Origin: Deltaproteobacteria bacterium
GTDB taxonomy: Bacteria; SZUA-79; Acidulodesulfobacterales; Acidulodesulfobacteraceae
Assembly: GCA_023489335.1 (NCBI GenBank)
Contig: JAMDCP010000007.1
Location: 1 to 64,000 of the forward strand
DNA: 64,000 bases
Direction: 5' to 3'
This document shows, in pieces, positions 10,081-19,814 of the stretch (within the stretch, counting starts at the first letter, position 1; every line of letters starts with the position of its first letter). The notes below the pieces were generated by a model that saw nothing but the letters and a program-made list of their open reading frames with translations, was not told where the DNA came from and ran no database searches. The position numbers were made by a program, and so were the translations under genes.

Positions 10081-12747
10081 TTAAATCCTGACATCCCGGT
10101 TTTTAAGCGCTGCGTGAGAGGCGGAAATAATAGCAACGGGAACTCTATATGGAGAGCAGCTCACATAGTTAAGTCCTAAGCTATGGCAAAATTCGATGGA
10201 GTTAGGATCTCCGCCGTGTTCCCCGCATATCCCGAGTTTAATGTCCGGCCTTGCCCCTGTTCCCTTCTGCACCGCAATCTTCATAAGTTCGCCTACGCCA
10301 TTTCTATCAAGCTCGATAAACGGGTCGGTCTTTAAGATATTTTTATTTAAATAATCGGGTAAAAACGAACCTATATCGTCTCTCGAAAAGCCAAAAACGG
10401 TCTGCGTCAAGTCGTTTGTTCCAAACGAGAAAAACTCCGCCTCTTTTGCAATCTCATCCGCAACCATGCATGCCCTGGGGAGTTCGATCATGGTTCCCAC
10501 AAGAAAGTTAAGCCTGACTCCGTAACTTGACATAACATCATTGGCTTTTTTAACGACTAATTCCTTTAGCAATTTTATTTCTTCATAAATACCGACGACT
10601 GGAATCATAATTTCGGGTATTATAACATTTCCGACCTTGTGGAATTCGCACGCCGCTTCCATAATAGCCTGAACCTGCATTTCATAAATCTCGGGATAAC
10701 TAACCCCAAGCCTGCAACCCCTGTGTCCAAGCATAGGGTTAACCTCATGAAGCGATATAACCTTTGTTTTTAACCTTTCGTACGGCACATTCATAATATC
10801 TGCGAGCTCTTTTATCTCCTGTTCCGTTTTCGGCAAAAATTCATGGAGCGGCGGATCAAGCAAGCGGATGTTAACGGAATATCCTTTCATTTCATTGTAC
10901 AGCTCTATAAAATCAGACTTTTGCATAGGCAATAGCTTGCCTAAGGCTTTTTGCCTTTCTTCCACCGTACCCGCAAGTATCATTTCCCGAACGGCTTTTA
11001 TTCTATCGCCTTTAAAAAACATATGCTCCGTCCTGCAAAGCCCGATCCCTTCCGCCCCGTAATTTCTGGCAACTTTGGCATCTTCAGGGGTATCGGCATT
11101 TGCCCTTATTCTTAATTTTCTGAATTCATTTGCAAAATTCATTATAGTGATAAAATCCTCGTTTATCTCCGGCGTTACCATCTTTACGGATCCCGAATAA
11201 ACTTCTCCGCTTGAACCGTTTAGAGTTATAATATCGCCCTTTTTTACCGTTCTGCTTCCAACGATTATTTCACCCTTTTTTTCGTTTATTTCAAGAGAAG
11301 AACAGCCTGTTATGGCGCATTTCCCCATTCCCCTCGCAACGACGGCCGCATGGGAGGTCATCCCGCCTCTTGCCGTGAGAATTCCTTCCGCAACGCTCAT
11401 TCCGTGAATATCTTCGGGCGAGGTTTCCATCCTGACCAATATTACTTTTTTCCCTTTTTTTGTCTCCTCTTCCGCTTCTTCCGCCGAAAAGACAACTTCT
11501 CCGCTTGCGGCGCCCGGAGAGGCGGGCAGCCCTTTTGCCAAAACATCCTTTTTAGACTTTGCATCTACCGTGGGATACATTAATTGAGCAATGGAATTGG
11601 GGTCTATCCTCAGGACGGCGGTTTTTTTATCTATCATGCCCTCTTTTTCCATATCGACAGCTATCTTAACGGCAGCCCTGGCAGTTCTTTTACCTGTTCG
11701 AACCTGAAGCATGTAAAGGATGCCTTCCTGTATCGTAAATTCCAAATCAAGCATCTCTTTGTAATGTTTTTCCAAAAGCGCCGCATATTCCAAAAGCTCT
11801 TTAAACACCGAGGGCATGGCATGCTCAAGCGAAACATCGTCCGGATTTTTCTTCGAGATCTCGTTTATAGGCTGAGGAGTCCTGATTCCTGCAACAACAT
11901 CCTCCCCCTGGGCGTTTATAAGGTATTCTCCGTAAAACCCGTTTTCTCCCGTTGACGGGTTTCTTGTAAAAGCGACGCCGGTTGCCGATGAATTCCCCAT
12001 ATTTCCGTACACCATAGAAACGACATTTACGGCTGTCCCCCAATCCTCCGGAATTTTGTTAAGTTTTCTGTAAGTGATAGCCCTGGGCACATTCCATGAT
12101 TCAAATACCGCCGATATTCCCATCCATAGCTGTGTTTCGGGATCATCGGGAAAAGCTATGCCTTTTTCTTTTTTAACCACATCCTTGAACTCGTAAACAA
12201 GGTTTTTGAGGTCTCCCGCGCTAAGCTCGTTATCATTTTTAACATTCCTTTCTTTCTTTTTCTTTTCGAGAATGGATTCCATAATACTGGAATCTATGCC
12301 TAAAACCACATTCGAAAACATCTGGATAAATCTTCTGTATGTATCATAGGCGAATCTTTCGTTTCCCGATTTATTTATAAGCCCTTTAACCGTTTCATCG
12401 TTTAATCCTAAATTAAGAACCGTATCCATCATGCCCGGCATGGAAATCCTTGCGCCGCTTCTAACAGAGACCAAAAGAGGATTTAATGCATCGCCGAATC
12501 TTGCGCCCATAGCTTCCTCAATCATTTTGAGGCCGAGGGCAACTTCATTTCTTAACTCTTCCGGGTATTTTTTATTATGTTTATAATAATATGTGCAAAC
12601 CTCAGTGGTAATAGTAAAACCTGCCGGCACCCTTATGCCGATATTAGTCATCTCGGCAAGTCCCGCTCCTTTTCCTCCCAAAAGATTTTTCATCGAACCG
12701 TTGCCGTGGGCATTCTTATTCCCAAAAAAATAGACATACTTAGCCAT
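10081..12747 (-). CDS. ppdK: Pyruvate, phosphate dikinase
   Basis: PpdK interconverts pyruvate + ATP + Pi and phosphoenolpyruvate + AMP + PPi, often in the gluconeogenic direction in organisms growing on acetate. The N-terminal nucleotide-binding domain shows LGGKGAGLAEM and FTRNPSTGENGFYGEYL. The phosphohistidine domain has GGMTSHAAVVARGMGK with the catalytic histidine. The C-terminal PEP-binding domain includes SFGTNDLTQTVFGFSRDD and GICGEHGGDP. A longer reading frame begins at a TTG at 12759, but the GGAGG motif sits inside that extension and is spaced for the ATG at 12747, which gives the usual MAKYVYFFG start. Confidence 0.96.
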   Translation of the reverse strand: MAKYVYFFGNKNAHGNGSMKNLLGGKGAGLAEMTNIGIRVPAGFTITTEVCTYYYKHNKKYPEELRNEVALGLKMIEEAMGARFGDALNPLLVSVRSGARISMPGMMDTVLNLGLNDETVKGLINKSGNERFAYDTYRRFIQMFSNVVLGIDSSIMESILEKKKKERNVKNDNELSAGDLKNLVYEFKDVVKKEKGIAFPDDPETQLWMGISAVFESWNVPRAITYRKLNKIPEDWGTAVNVVSMVYGNMGNSSATGVAFTRNPSTGENGFYGEYLINAQGEDVVAGIRTPQPINEISKKNPDDVSLEHAMPSVFKELLEYAALLEKHYKEMLDLEFTIQEGILYMLQVRTGKRTARAAVKIAVDMEKEGMIDKKTAVLRIDPNSIAQLMYPTVDAKSKKDVLAKGLPASPGAASGEVVFSAEEAEEETKKGKKVILVRMETSPEDIHGMSVAEGILTARGGMTSHAAVVARGMGKCAITGCSSLEINEKKGEIIVGSRTVKKGDIITLNGSSGEVYSGSVKMVTPEINEDFITIMNFANEFRKLRIRANADTPEDAKVARNYGAEGIGLCRTEHMFFKGDRIKAVREMILAGTVEERQKALGKLLPMQKSDFIELYNEMKGYSVNIRLLDPPLHEFLPKTEQEIKELADIMNVPYERLKTKVISLHEVNPMLGHRGCRLGVSYPEIYEMQVQAIMEAACEFHKVGNVIIPEIMIPVVGIYEEIKLLKELVVKKANDVMSSYGVRLNFLVGTMIELPRACMVADEIAKEAEFFSFGTNDLTQTVFGFSRDDIGSFLPDYLNKNILKTDPFIELDRNGVGELMKIAVQKGTGARPDIKLGICGEHGGDPNSIEFCHSLGLNYVSCSPYRVPVAIISASHAALKNRDVRI

Positions 12748-12796
12748 AACATCCTCCAACCAAAATGTAATTTTTATAGTATAAAATAAATATAAA

Positions 12797-14941
12797 TTAG
12801 TAAGACAAACTTGAGAAATCGCAAAGATTTTTTAGCAAATTCAAAATGTTATTCAATAGTCCAAGCCTTGAGTTTCTAACGGCTGCATCATCGGTTAATA
12901 CCAGAACCCCGTCAAAAAAATCATTAATCGGCTTTACGAGGGTATAAAAATGATTCATAACCTTATAATAGTCATTCTTTTTCAAAAAAGAAACGGTATC
13001 CCGCTGAACAGCCTCAAATGTTTTATAAAGATGAATTTCGTCCGGCAAAGTAAGTTTGCCGATGTCAAAATCTAAAATATTGCCGTAATTTAAAGTAATA
13101 TTGTTAATTCGCTTATACGCCTGCGACAATTCGTAAAGCTCCTCATGCAGCTTATGTTTGGAAATGAAATCTATTTTTAAATATGATGTATAAAAATCGC
13201 AGGCGCCGTCTTCCCTGACCACGGATGCTATTACATCGGGTTTATACCCGGAAGGCAAAGATATAAGAAAATTTTTAAATCTTGTATTTGTAAAATTAAT
13301 AAAGGAGGCTTTTAATTCATTTAAATTAAGTTTCCTCTCCTTAAAAAAATTATCGAAGTAAAAATCAAAAACCTCTTCCATCCGAATAATATATTTTTTT
13401 TCCAGAATAATTTCTATTATTCCTATAGCGGCTCTTCTTAAATAAAATGGGTCGGATTCGCCGGTCGGAAGCCTTTTCAGCATTACAAACGAAAAAATGG
13501 TGTCGAACTTATCGGACAAAGAGCATAAAGCCGATAAATCGTTAGAAGGTAAAATCCTTTTTTTAGCTTTAACGAGCGGGTAATAATGCTCCTCTATCGC
13601 AAGGCATACGGCTTCCTCTTCTTTTGCCTTTTTTGCATAAATTTTACCCGCTATTCCCTGCATTTCCGGAAATTCATATACGACATGGGTTGCAAGGTCA
13701 AATTTTAGCAAGTTTGCCGCACGGTTAAATTGTAGTGCGTCCTGCCCGGTAAAATTGTATTTCTTAGCTATGAATAATCCTAATTTCTTTATTCTTTCCG
13801 TTTTATCCGCGTACGTTCCCAAACCTTCATAAAATAGAATATTCTTAGTCTTTTCTGTAAAATACGAAAGAGGATGTTTAATGTCTTCTTTATAAAAAAA
13901 GTCCGCATCGGCAAGCCTTGCTCCCAAAACCTTCGAATAACCGGAACGAATGTCCCGTTCTATTTCCTCTTTATTTTTATTTATTTGCCAGGCCGGAATA
14001 TTTGAAATGCCTATGAAAGAGGACGCCAAATTAGCCTCGTTTTTTACCAAACCATCCTTATTTTTTAAAGGGAAAAACCTCTGATGTTTGCGCATAACTA
14101 TAGATAAAAGCTCTTCGGGAATAGCCAGGAATTTTTTGTCAAAATTGCCTGCAATTGCATGCGGCGTTTCGGTCAGCCCGACGATTTCGTCCATAAAATC
14201 ATCTTCATATTCGGCTATGTCTAATTTTAATTTTTCGGCGATAGACCTGAGTTCTTTTTCTATAAATAACCTTCTGCGCTCATTTTCTAAAATAATCCCG
14301 CTTGAAGAAAGCAATTTAAAATAATCCTTTGAATTATTAACTTTCGTATATGATGTTTTATACGACCCCTTTCTTATAAGATATGTGTAATCAGCCGCCT
14401 TAACATCCCCGTAATAAAACCTGAGGGGCTTCCCGTCGAAAAGCGACAAAATCCATAAAACCGGCCTTGGGTAACGAACATCTTTATTCAGCCAAAACAT
14501 CGACTTTTTAAAGGGAAGATTTTTAATAATGTTTGGAATATTTTCGCTTAACAAATCTTTTAGCAATCCTCCTTTTATAATCTTTTTATAAGCTACATAA
14601 GGCCCTCTTTTTTGGTTAATTACATATAGCTTTTTATGGTTCAAAATCCCGTTTTTTTTCATGAATTGAATTAAGGGCAACGCCGGCATATCTCCCTGGT
14701 AAGATATGCTTAAAGGAGGGCCTATTATCTCGGTTTCTCTATCAAGCGTCCTTAAAGGCAGGCGCTTAATGAAAACAACGACCCGTCTCGGCGTCGAAAA
14801 CGACTGGATATCGGGCTTCTCGGGAAGCAACAAATCTTTTGCAAAAAAATCTTGAAGGCGGTCCGAAAGCGCGGCGGGGATAGCCTTTACCTCGCCGTAA
14901 GGGAGTTCTCCCGAACCAATTTCCAATAAATATTCGCTCAC
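12797..14941 (-). CDS. glyS: Glycine-tRNA ligase beta subunit
   Basis: The beta subunit of the bacterial alpha2beta2 glycyl-tRNA synthetase, which binds tRNA-Gly. The 714 residues match the usual length. Family hallmarks include the N-terminal LLEIGSGELPYGEV, FSTPRRVVVFI and the mid-region ATHVVYEFPEMQGIAG, with a degenerate HD-like region and an anticodon-binding-like C-terminus. The start codon appears to be GTG. It lies 59 bases after glyQ, the normal order in a glyQ-glyS operon. Confidence 0.96.
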   Translation of the reverse strand: MSEYLLEIGSGELPYGEVKAIPAALSDRLQDFFAKDLLLPEKPDIQSFSTPRRVVVFIKRLPLRTLDRETEIIGPPLSISYQGDMPALPLIQFMKKNGILNHKKLYVINQKRGPYVAYKKIIKGGLLKDLLSENIPNIIKNLPFKKSMFWLNKDVRYPRPVLWILSLFDGKPLRFYYGDVKAADYTYLIRKGSYKTSYTKVNNSKDYFKLLSSSGIILENERRRLFIEKELRSIAEKLKLDIAEYEDDFMDEIVGLTETPHAIAGNFDKKFLAIPEELLSIVMRKHQRFFPLKNKDGLVKNEANLASSFIGISNIPAWQINKNKEEIERDIRSGYSKVLGARLADADFFYKEDIKHPLSYFTEKTKNILFYEGLGTYADKTERIKKLGLFIAKKYNFTGQDALQFNRAANLLKFDLATHVVYEFPEMQGIAGKIYAKKAKEEEAVCLAIEEHYYPLVKAKKRILPSNDLSALCSLSDKFDTIFSFVMLKRLPTGESDPFYLRRAAIGIIEIILEKKYIIRMEEVFDFYFDNFFKERKLNLNELKASFINFTNTRFKNFLISLPSGYKPDVIASVVREDGACDFYTSYLKIDFISKHKLHEELYELSQAYKRINNITLNYGNILDFDIGKLTLPDEIHLYKTFEAVQRDTVSFLKKNDYYKVMNHFYTLVKPINDFFDGVLVLTDDAAVRNSRLGLLNNILNLLKNLCDFSSLSY

Positions 14942-15000
14942 GGTATCACAACCATTTAAATGTTACGGTTAAAAATAAAACTTGAAAATCCGAACCGGCT

Positions 15001-15873
15001 TTATAGGGCATCGTCTTTTTTTGTATAAAGTTTCGCGCAACCCTCGGCCAAACTTCTCACCCTTAATATGTAATTCATCCTTTCGGAAACGCTTATAAGT
15101 CCTCTTGCGTCTAATAAATTAAAAACATGGGAACACTTGAGGCAATATTCATAGGCGGGTTTAATGAGTTCCACATTTCCTAACGAAAGAAGCTCTTTCG
15201 ATTCCTTTTCGTAAATATCGAAGAGCGAAAACAATGTTTTTCCACCCGCAAATTCAAAGCTGTATGTAGAAAACTGAAGTTCGTCGTCTTTATGAATATC
15301 GCCGTATTTTAGATTTTCGTTCCACTGCAAATCAAAAACATTGTCTTTATCCTGAAGATACATTGCGATTCTTTCTAACCCATAGGTGATTTCGACTGCC
15401 GGTTTAATAAGAGAGACGCCGCCAATCTGCTGGAAATAAGTAAACTGGGTAATTTCCATGCCGTCAAGCCAGACCTCCCAGCCAAGACCCCATGCTCCCA
15501 AAGTCGGGGATTCCCAATCGTCCTCTACAAACCTTATATCGTGCATACCGGGATTAATCCCGACGCTTTCTAAACTTTTAAGGTAAATCTCTTGAATATT
15601 TTTTATGTAGGGCTGAATAATAACCTGAAACTGGTAGTACCTCCCAAGCCTATTGGGATTTTGGCCGTACCTTCCATCGGTGGGCCTTCTTGAAGGCTGA
15701 ACATAGGCGACTCTCCAGTCATCCCCCTTTAGGCACTTGAGAAAGGTATAAGGCGAAAAAGTAGCGGCTCCAACTTCCATATCGAGGGGTTGGAGAATAA
15801 CGCACCCAAAATCTGACCAAAAATTTTGGAGTTTAAATATTAAATGTTGAAAATCCGAGCTTTTAATTTTAAT
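15001..15873 (-). CDS. glyQ: Glycine-tRNA ligase alpha subunit, probably starting at an ATT codon
   Basis: The catalytic alpha subunit of glycyl-tRNA synthetase. Core motifs are intact: [51 protein letters not shown] and [15 protein letters not shown]. The first ATG (15780) would remove about 31 conserved residues. In frame upstream of it I read [16 protein letters not shown] then [12 protein letters not shown], which matches the conserved GlyQ N-terminus. No ATG, GTG or TTG occurs between an in-frame TAA at 15886-15888 and that region. An ATT at 15871-15873 lies 8 bases after an AAAGGG ribosome binding site and gives a 290-residue protein of normal size. Function is certain; the start codon is inferred. 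Confidence 0.9.
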   Translation of the reverse strand: MKIKSSDFQHLIFKLQNFWSDFGCVILQPLDMEVGAATFSPYTFLKCLKGDDWRVAYVQPSRRPTDGRYGQNPNRLGRYYQFQVIIQPYIKNIQEIYLKSLESVGINPGMHDIRFVEDDWESPTLGAWGLGWEVWLDGMEITQFTYFQQIGGVSLIKPAVEITYGLERIAMYLQDKDNVFDLQWNENLKYGDIHKDDELQFSTYSFEFAGGKTLFSLFDIYEKESKELLSLGNVELIKPAYEYCLKCSHVFNLLDARGLISVSERMNYILRVRSLAEGCAKLYTKKDDAL

Positions 15874-15945
15874 ATATCGCGCCCTTTAAAATTAGTATGG
15901 GAAATTTTTACATGTCATAATGTTATATCAAAGGATAATATTATA

Positions 15946-16872
15946 CTAAAGGGCAAGCATATTTTCAATAGATTTTCTTGCTTGAATCCTGATATCCTCG
16001 GAAATTCTAATAATATTTTTCATATTTGACAAAGAATTTATAACATCTTCCAGATGTGTTCTTTTCATATTCGGACAGATAAGGCCTTTGTTCGACGAAA
16101 TAAAAACCTTACCGGGATTTTCCTTTCTCATTTTATACATTATGCCCTGTTCCGTCCCGATGATAAAATATTTTGCATTAGATTCGCGAACAAACTTATA
16201 CATGCCGGAGGTCGAAGAAACATGGTCCGCTACGTCTATGGTCTCGGGAATCGATTCGGGATGGGCTACAAACACGGCTCCGGGATATTTTTCTTTAAGA
16301 ATTTTAATATCTTCGGGTTTAGTTCTTCCGTGAGGCGGACAATATCCCGGCCAGTTTATTATTTCTTTATCGGTAAATCTTTGCACATAACTTCCCAGAT
16401 TTTTATCGGGAACCATTATAACCCTCCCTGCCGGCAAAGAATTCACGACCTTAACCGCATTGGCGGAGGTGCAGCATATATCGGAAACAGCTTTGCATTC
16501 GGCCGATGTATTCACATAGGCGACAACAGGGGCGCCGGGATAATCCTTTTTTAAATTAATAATATCTTTGGCGGTTATCATATCGACCATCGGGCATCCC
16601 GCATTTTCGTTCGGAAGAATAACAATCTTATCGGGATTCATAATAGCGGCGCTTTCCGCCATAAATCTGACGCCGCAAAATACGATAATATCCGCATCCG
16701 TTTTATTTGCCTTAATCGAAAGTTCCAATGAATCTCCTTGAAAATCGGCAATATCTTGGATCTCGCCCCTCTGGTAATTATGGGCCAGCAATATCGCCCG
16801 TTTTTTTTTCAACAGGTCTTTTATTATTTCCTGTTTTGCTTTTATATCGTTTTTGTCATTTACATCCGTCAT
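15946..16872 (-). CDS. nadA: Quinolinate synthase A
   Basis: NadA is a [4Fe-4S] enzyme condensing iminoaspartate with dihydroxyacetone phosphate to quinolinate in NAD synthesis. Visible motifs are LLAHNYQRGEIQDIADFQGD, ENAGCPMVDMI, YVNTSAECKAVSDICCTSAN, GYCPPHGRT, GTEQGIMYKM and CPNMKRT; the three cluster cysteines sit in the NAGCPM, YVNTSAEC/DICCTS and CPNM regions. A longer frame starts at 16908, but an AGGAAGG ribosome binding site precedes the ATG at 16872 and avoids overlap with acs, whose stop is 4 bases upstream. It is transcribed with acs. nadB and nadC are not in the window. Confidence 0.96.
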   Translation of the reverse strand: MTDVNDKNDIKAKQEIIKDLLKKKRAILLAHNYQRGEIQDIADFQGDSLELSIKANKTDADIIVFCGVRFMAESAAIMNPDKIVILPNENAGCPMVDMITAKDIINLKKDYPGAPVVAYVNTSAECKAVSDICCTSANAVKVVNSLPAGRVIMVPDKNLGSYVQRFTDKEIINWPGYCPPHGRTKPEDIKILKEKYPGAVFVAHPESIPETIDVADHVSSTSGMYKFVRESNAKYFIIGTEQGIMYKMRKENPGKVFISSNKGLICPNMKRTHLEDVINSLSNMKNIIRISEDIRIQARKSIENMLAL

Positions 16873-16876
16873 TTTT

Positions 16877-19006
16877 TTATCCTTCCTCTCCAAAATGTTC
16901 AAGATCACACGGTTTTTCCCGGGTTACGACGGGCGCTTCTCCCTGTACAAGCAATCTAATCTTTTCCACGACTTCGGGATTGGCAAGCGTCGTAATATCC
17001 CCGATATCAAATTTATTCGGTATGGCAGAAAGCACGCGGCGCATAATTTTACCCGAACGCGTTTTAGGCATATCGGGAACGACATAAACATACTTTGGCC
17101 TTGCTATCTTGCCAATCTCTTTCTCTATGGTTGAAATCACCTTTTTAATAACTTCCCGTTCCTTGTTTTCGAAACCAGGTTCGAGTGTTATGTAAACGGC
17201 GGGAGCCCTGCCTTTTGTTTCATCTATAACCGGAACGGCGGCGGCTTCAGCTACTTCAGGCACTGTTAAACATGCGGATTCCAGTTCCTTTGTTCCAAGA
17301 CGATGCCCCGCTACATTTATTACATCGTCTATCCTCCCTAAAATCCTGTAATATCCGTCTAAAGCCTCCATAGCGCCGTCGCCTGCAAAGTACGGCCAAT
17401 CATGCCAATCTTTACTGTCTTTGTTTTTATTATATTTTGAATAGTAAGTATTTACAAAGCGTTCGGGATCGCCCCATATTGTCTGCATAATGCCGGGCCA
17501 TGGATTCCTTATGCATATATTCCCCGCCTTTCCCGAACCGGCTTTAACCTCTTCCCCGTTTTCGTCATAAATAACCGGGTATATGCCCGGCAAACCTGGT
17601 CCCGCGCTCCCGGGTTTCATTAAATCGAGAGCAGGGATAGTGCTGCACAGGAAACCGCCGTTTTCCGTCTGCCACCATGTATCTACGATAACCGCCTCTT
17701 TCTTCCCGACAACTTCATAATACCATTTCCACACATCAGGCTCTATCGGCTCTCCCACCGTTGTCATATGCTTGAAACGGCAATTATACTTCGTTGGTTC
17801 ATCCGGACCGGTTTTTCGCAGCATACGGATGGCTGTGGGAGATGTGTGGAAGATATTCACATTAAGTCTTTCCGCAATCCTCCATACCCTGCCCGCATCT
17901 GGACAAGTCGGCACGCCTTCGTAAATTACGCTTGTCGCCGCCAACGCCAGCGGACCGTAAACAATATATGAATGGCCGGTAATCCAGCCTATATCCGCCA
18001 TACACCAGTACACATCTTCGGGGTGTATATCCTGTATATATTTTGATGTGCCGGTTACATAGGATAAATATCCGCCTACGCCGTGCTGCACGCCTTTAGG
18101 CTTACCCGTCGTCCCGCTGGTGTACATTATGAACAAAGGCGCTTCTGCCGGCAAAGGTAGAGGTTCGACGCGTTTGCCCCGAAAATCTTTAAGAACTTCG
18201 TCTATAAAAAAATCACGGCCTTTTACCATTGGAGACTTTGAAACATATCGGCCCGGGTACCGTCTCCATACAAGAACCTTATCTACGGGCTGGCCAAGCT
18301 CTTTCGCTCTTTCCACGGCTATATCGGCATTTACTTTGTGGTCTATCAGGCTGCCGGACCTGTAGTAACCGTCTATCGTCACGAGTACCCTGCTTCCCGA
18401 ATCGGCAATCCTGTCGCCGCATGCCTGACCGCTAAAACCGCCGTAAACTTCGGAATGGATAATGCCGAGCCTTGCGCTGGCGAGCATGCTGACGGGAAGT
18501 TCCGGAACCATTGGAAGATGGAAAGTTACCCTGTCACCTGTTTTAAGTCCCGCAAAACTCTGTAAGAGCGCCGAAAACTCGTTTATCCTTACGTAAAGCT
18601 CCTGATATGTAATTGCTATATGGGATTCCTCTTCCGGTTCCGGCACAAATACCAATGCGGCTTTATTTTTATACTTTGCCAAATGCCTATCGACGCAGTT
18701 ATAAGACGCGTTTAGCCTGCCGCCGACAAACCATTTCCAGAAAGGCGGATTGCTTGCATCAAGCGTCGTATGCCAATATTTATCCCAGGTAAGCATATCG
18801 GCGTATTCCCTAAAACATTCGGGAAAATTTTCCATCTTGAATCGTTCACGGATATTCGGGTCTGCCATGTTCGCCTGCGCAATAAATTTAACGGATGGGC
18901 TGAGCAGGGTTTCTTCTTTCCAGTGAACGGAGATTTGCGCCTCGGAAGCCTCAACGCCCTCTGAGACTGCGGCATTTTTCTTATTCTTAATCTTGGTATC
19001 ATTCAT
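16877..19006 (-). CDS. acs: Acetyl-CoA synthetase (AMP-forming)
   Basis: Acs activates acetate with ATP to acetyl-AMP and then acetyl-CoA. The adenylate-forming motifs are clear: YTSGTTGKPKGVQHG, the VDTWWQTENGG substrate region, GRIDDVINVAGHRLGT, and the C-terminal PKTRSGKIMRR with the acetylatable lysine that controls Acs in other bacteria. At 709 residues it has about 40 more residues at the N-terminus than the E. coli enzyme; the ATG at 19006 has a good AGGAGAA ribosome binding site, so the extension seems real. It lies just downstream of an acetate transporter gene, pointing to acetate assimilation. Confidence 0.96.
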   Translation of the reverse strand: MNDTKIKNKKNAAVSEGVEASEAQISVHWKEETLLSPSVKFIAQANMADPNIRERFKMENFPECFREYADMLTWDKYWHTTLDASNPPFWKWFVGGRLNASYNCVDRHLAKYKNKAALVFVPEPEEESHIAITYQELYVRINEFSALLQSFAGLKTGDRVTFHLPMVPELPVSMLASARLGIIHSEVYGGFSGQACGDRIADSGSRVLVTIDGYYRSGSLIDHKVNADIAVERAKELGQPVDKVLVWRRYPGRYVSKSPMVKGRDFFIDEVLKDFRGKRVEPLPLPAEAPLFIMYTSGTTGKPKGVQHGVGGYLSYVTGTSKYIQDIHPEDVYWCMADIGWITGHSYIVYGPLALAATSVIYEGVPTCPDAGRVWRIAERLNVNIFHTSPTAIRMLRKTGPDEPTKYNCRFKHMTTVGEPIEPDVWKWYYEVVGKKEAVIVDTWWQTENGGFLCSTIPALDLMKPGSAGPGLPGIYPVIYDENGEEVKAGSGKAGNICIRNPWPGIMQTIWGDPERFVNTYYSKYNKNKDSKDWHDWPYFAGDGAMEALDGYYRILGRIDDVINVAGHRLGTKELESACLTVPEVAEAAAVPVIDETKGRAPAVYITLEPGFENKEREVIKKVISTIEKEIGKIARPKYVYVVPDMPKTRSGKIMRRVLSAIPNKFDIGDITTLANPEVVEKIRLLVQGEAPVVTREKPCDLEHFGEEG

Positions 19007-19081
19007 GAATATTCTCCTTATATTTTTTGTTTTTTTATCCCTTTTTGCGGACTGCTCTTCTTCGGCATTGTTTATGCGATA

Positions 19082-19684
19082 TTATTTAGTTCCGAGCGGC
19101 CATACGGTTCTTCCGTAAATTTCATTCAAAACCTGGGCAAGTCCCGCATAAATAGCCGATAATCCGCAAATTATCCCTTCCCAGCCGGCAATAGTAAGAA
19201 TAGCAGGGCTACTTACTCCTTCACCAATAGCGAGAAGGAAGAATAAAATAAAAAGCGTGAAAAATACAACTTGCAATGCCCTATTAAGCCTGAGTGTTCC
19301 GATAAACATAATAAATGTAAAAATACCCCACATAATAAAATAGGCAACCATGCCGCCTTTGTCCGTCGCTGGTATCCAGCCCCATTTCGGAAAAAATATT
19401 AAAGCGACTAACGAAAGCCAGAAAGCCCCATAGGAAGTAAACGCGGTTGCGCCAAAGGTGTTTTTCTTTTTCCATTCTTCGATGCCTGCAATAATTTGCG
19501 CAAGTCCTCCGTAAAAAACGCCCATTGCGAGAATCATGCTTCCAAGACTATAAATTCCTGCATTTGCCAAGTTCAATAGCACCGTCGTCATACCAAACCC
19601 CATTAAGCCCAGCGGAGCTGGATTTCCGGTTGCATCCTGAATTGTAATCATGGTTGAAATAACTCCTTGTTTTTCTTCCGTCAT
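19082..19684 (-). CDS. satP: Acetate uptake transporter, AceTr (GPR1/FUN34/SatP) family
   Basis: The 200-residue protein has six hydrophobic segments and the family signature [19 protein letters not shown] near residue 22. Members of this family (SatP/YaaH) transport acetate and succinate with protons across the inner membrane. It is placed 75 bases upstream of acs in the same direction, an arrangement that strongly suggests an acetate uptake-activation unit. A strong AAGGGGG ribosome binding site precedes the ATG. The gene symbol is by family analogy. Confidence 0.9.
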   Translation of the reverse strand: MTEEKQGVISTMITIQDATGNPAPLGLMGFGMTTVLLNLANAGIYSLGSMILAMGVFYGGLAQIIAGIEEWKKKNTFGATAFTSYGAFWLSLVALIFFPKWGWIPATDKGGMVAYFIMWGIFTFIMFIGTLRLNRALQVVFFTLFILFFLLAIGEGVSSPAILTIAGWEGIICGLSAIYAGLAQVLNEIYGRTVWPLGTK

Positions 19685-19814
19685 AATTTACCCCCTTATT
19701 ATTTTTATTTTTGTGGAACTCGTGAAATTTATTTTATCCTTGTTTATATTATTATAACATATTATAATTTAACTTCCACATATAAAACCAATATCTAAAC
19801 AGGTATAAACAATA

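Noticed and set aside
11584-11955. 123-codon open frame on the plus strand inside ppdK
   Set aside because: It is antisense to a fully conserved pyruvate phosphate dikinase and has no recognisable domain or ribosome binding site.
16054-16554. 166-codon plus-strand frame inside nadA
   Set aside because: Antisense shadow of a conserved enzyme; composition follows the nadA codons.
15946-16908. Longer nadA starting at 16908
   Set aside because: It would overlap acs by 32 bases and ignore a good ribosome binding site before the ATG at 16872.
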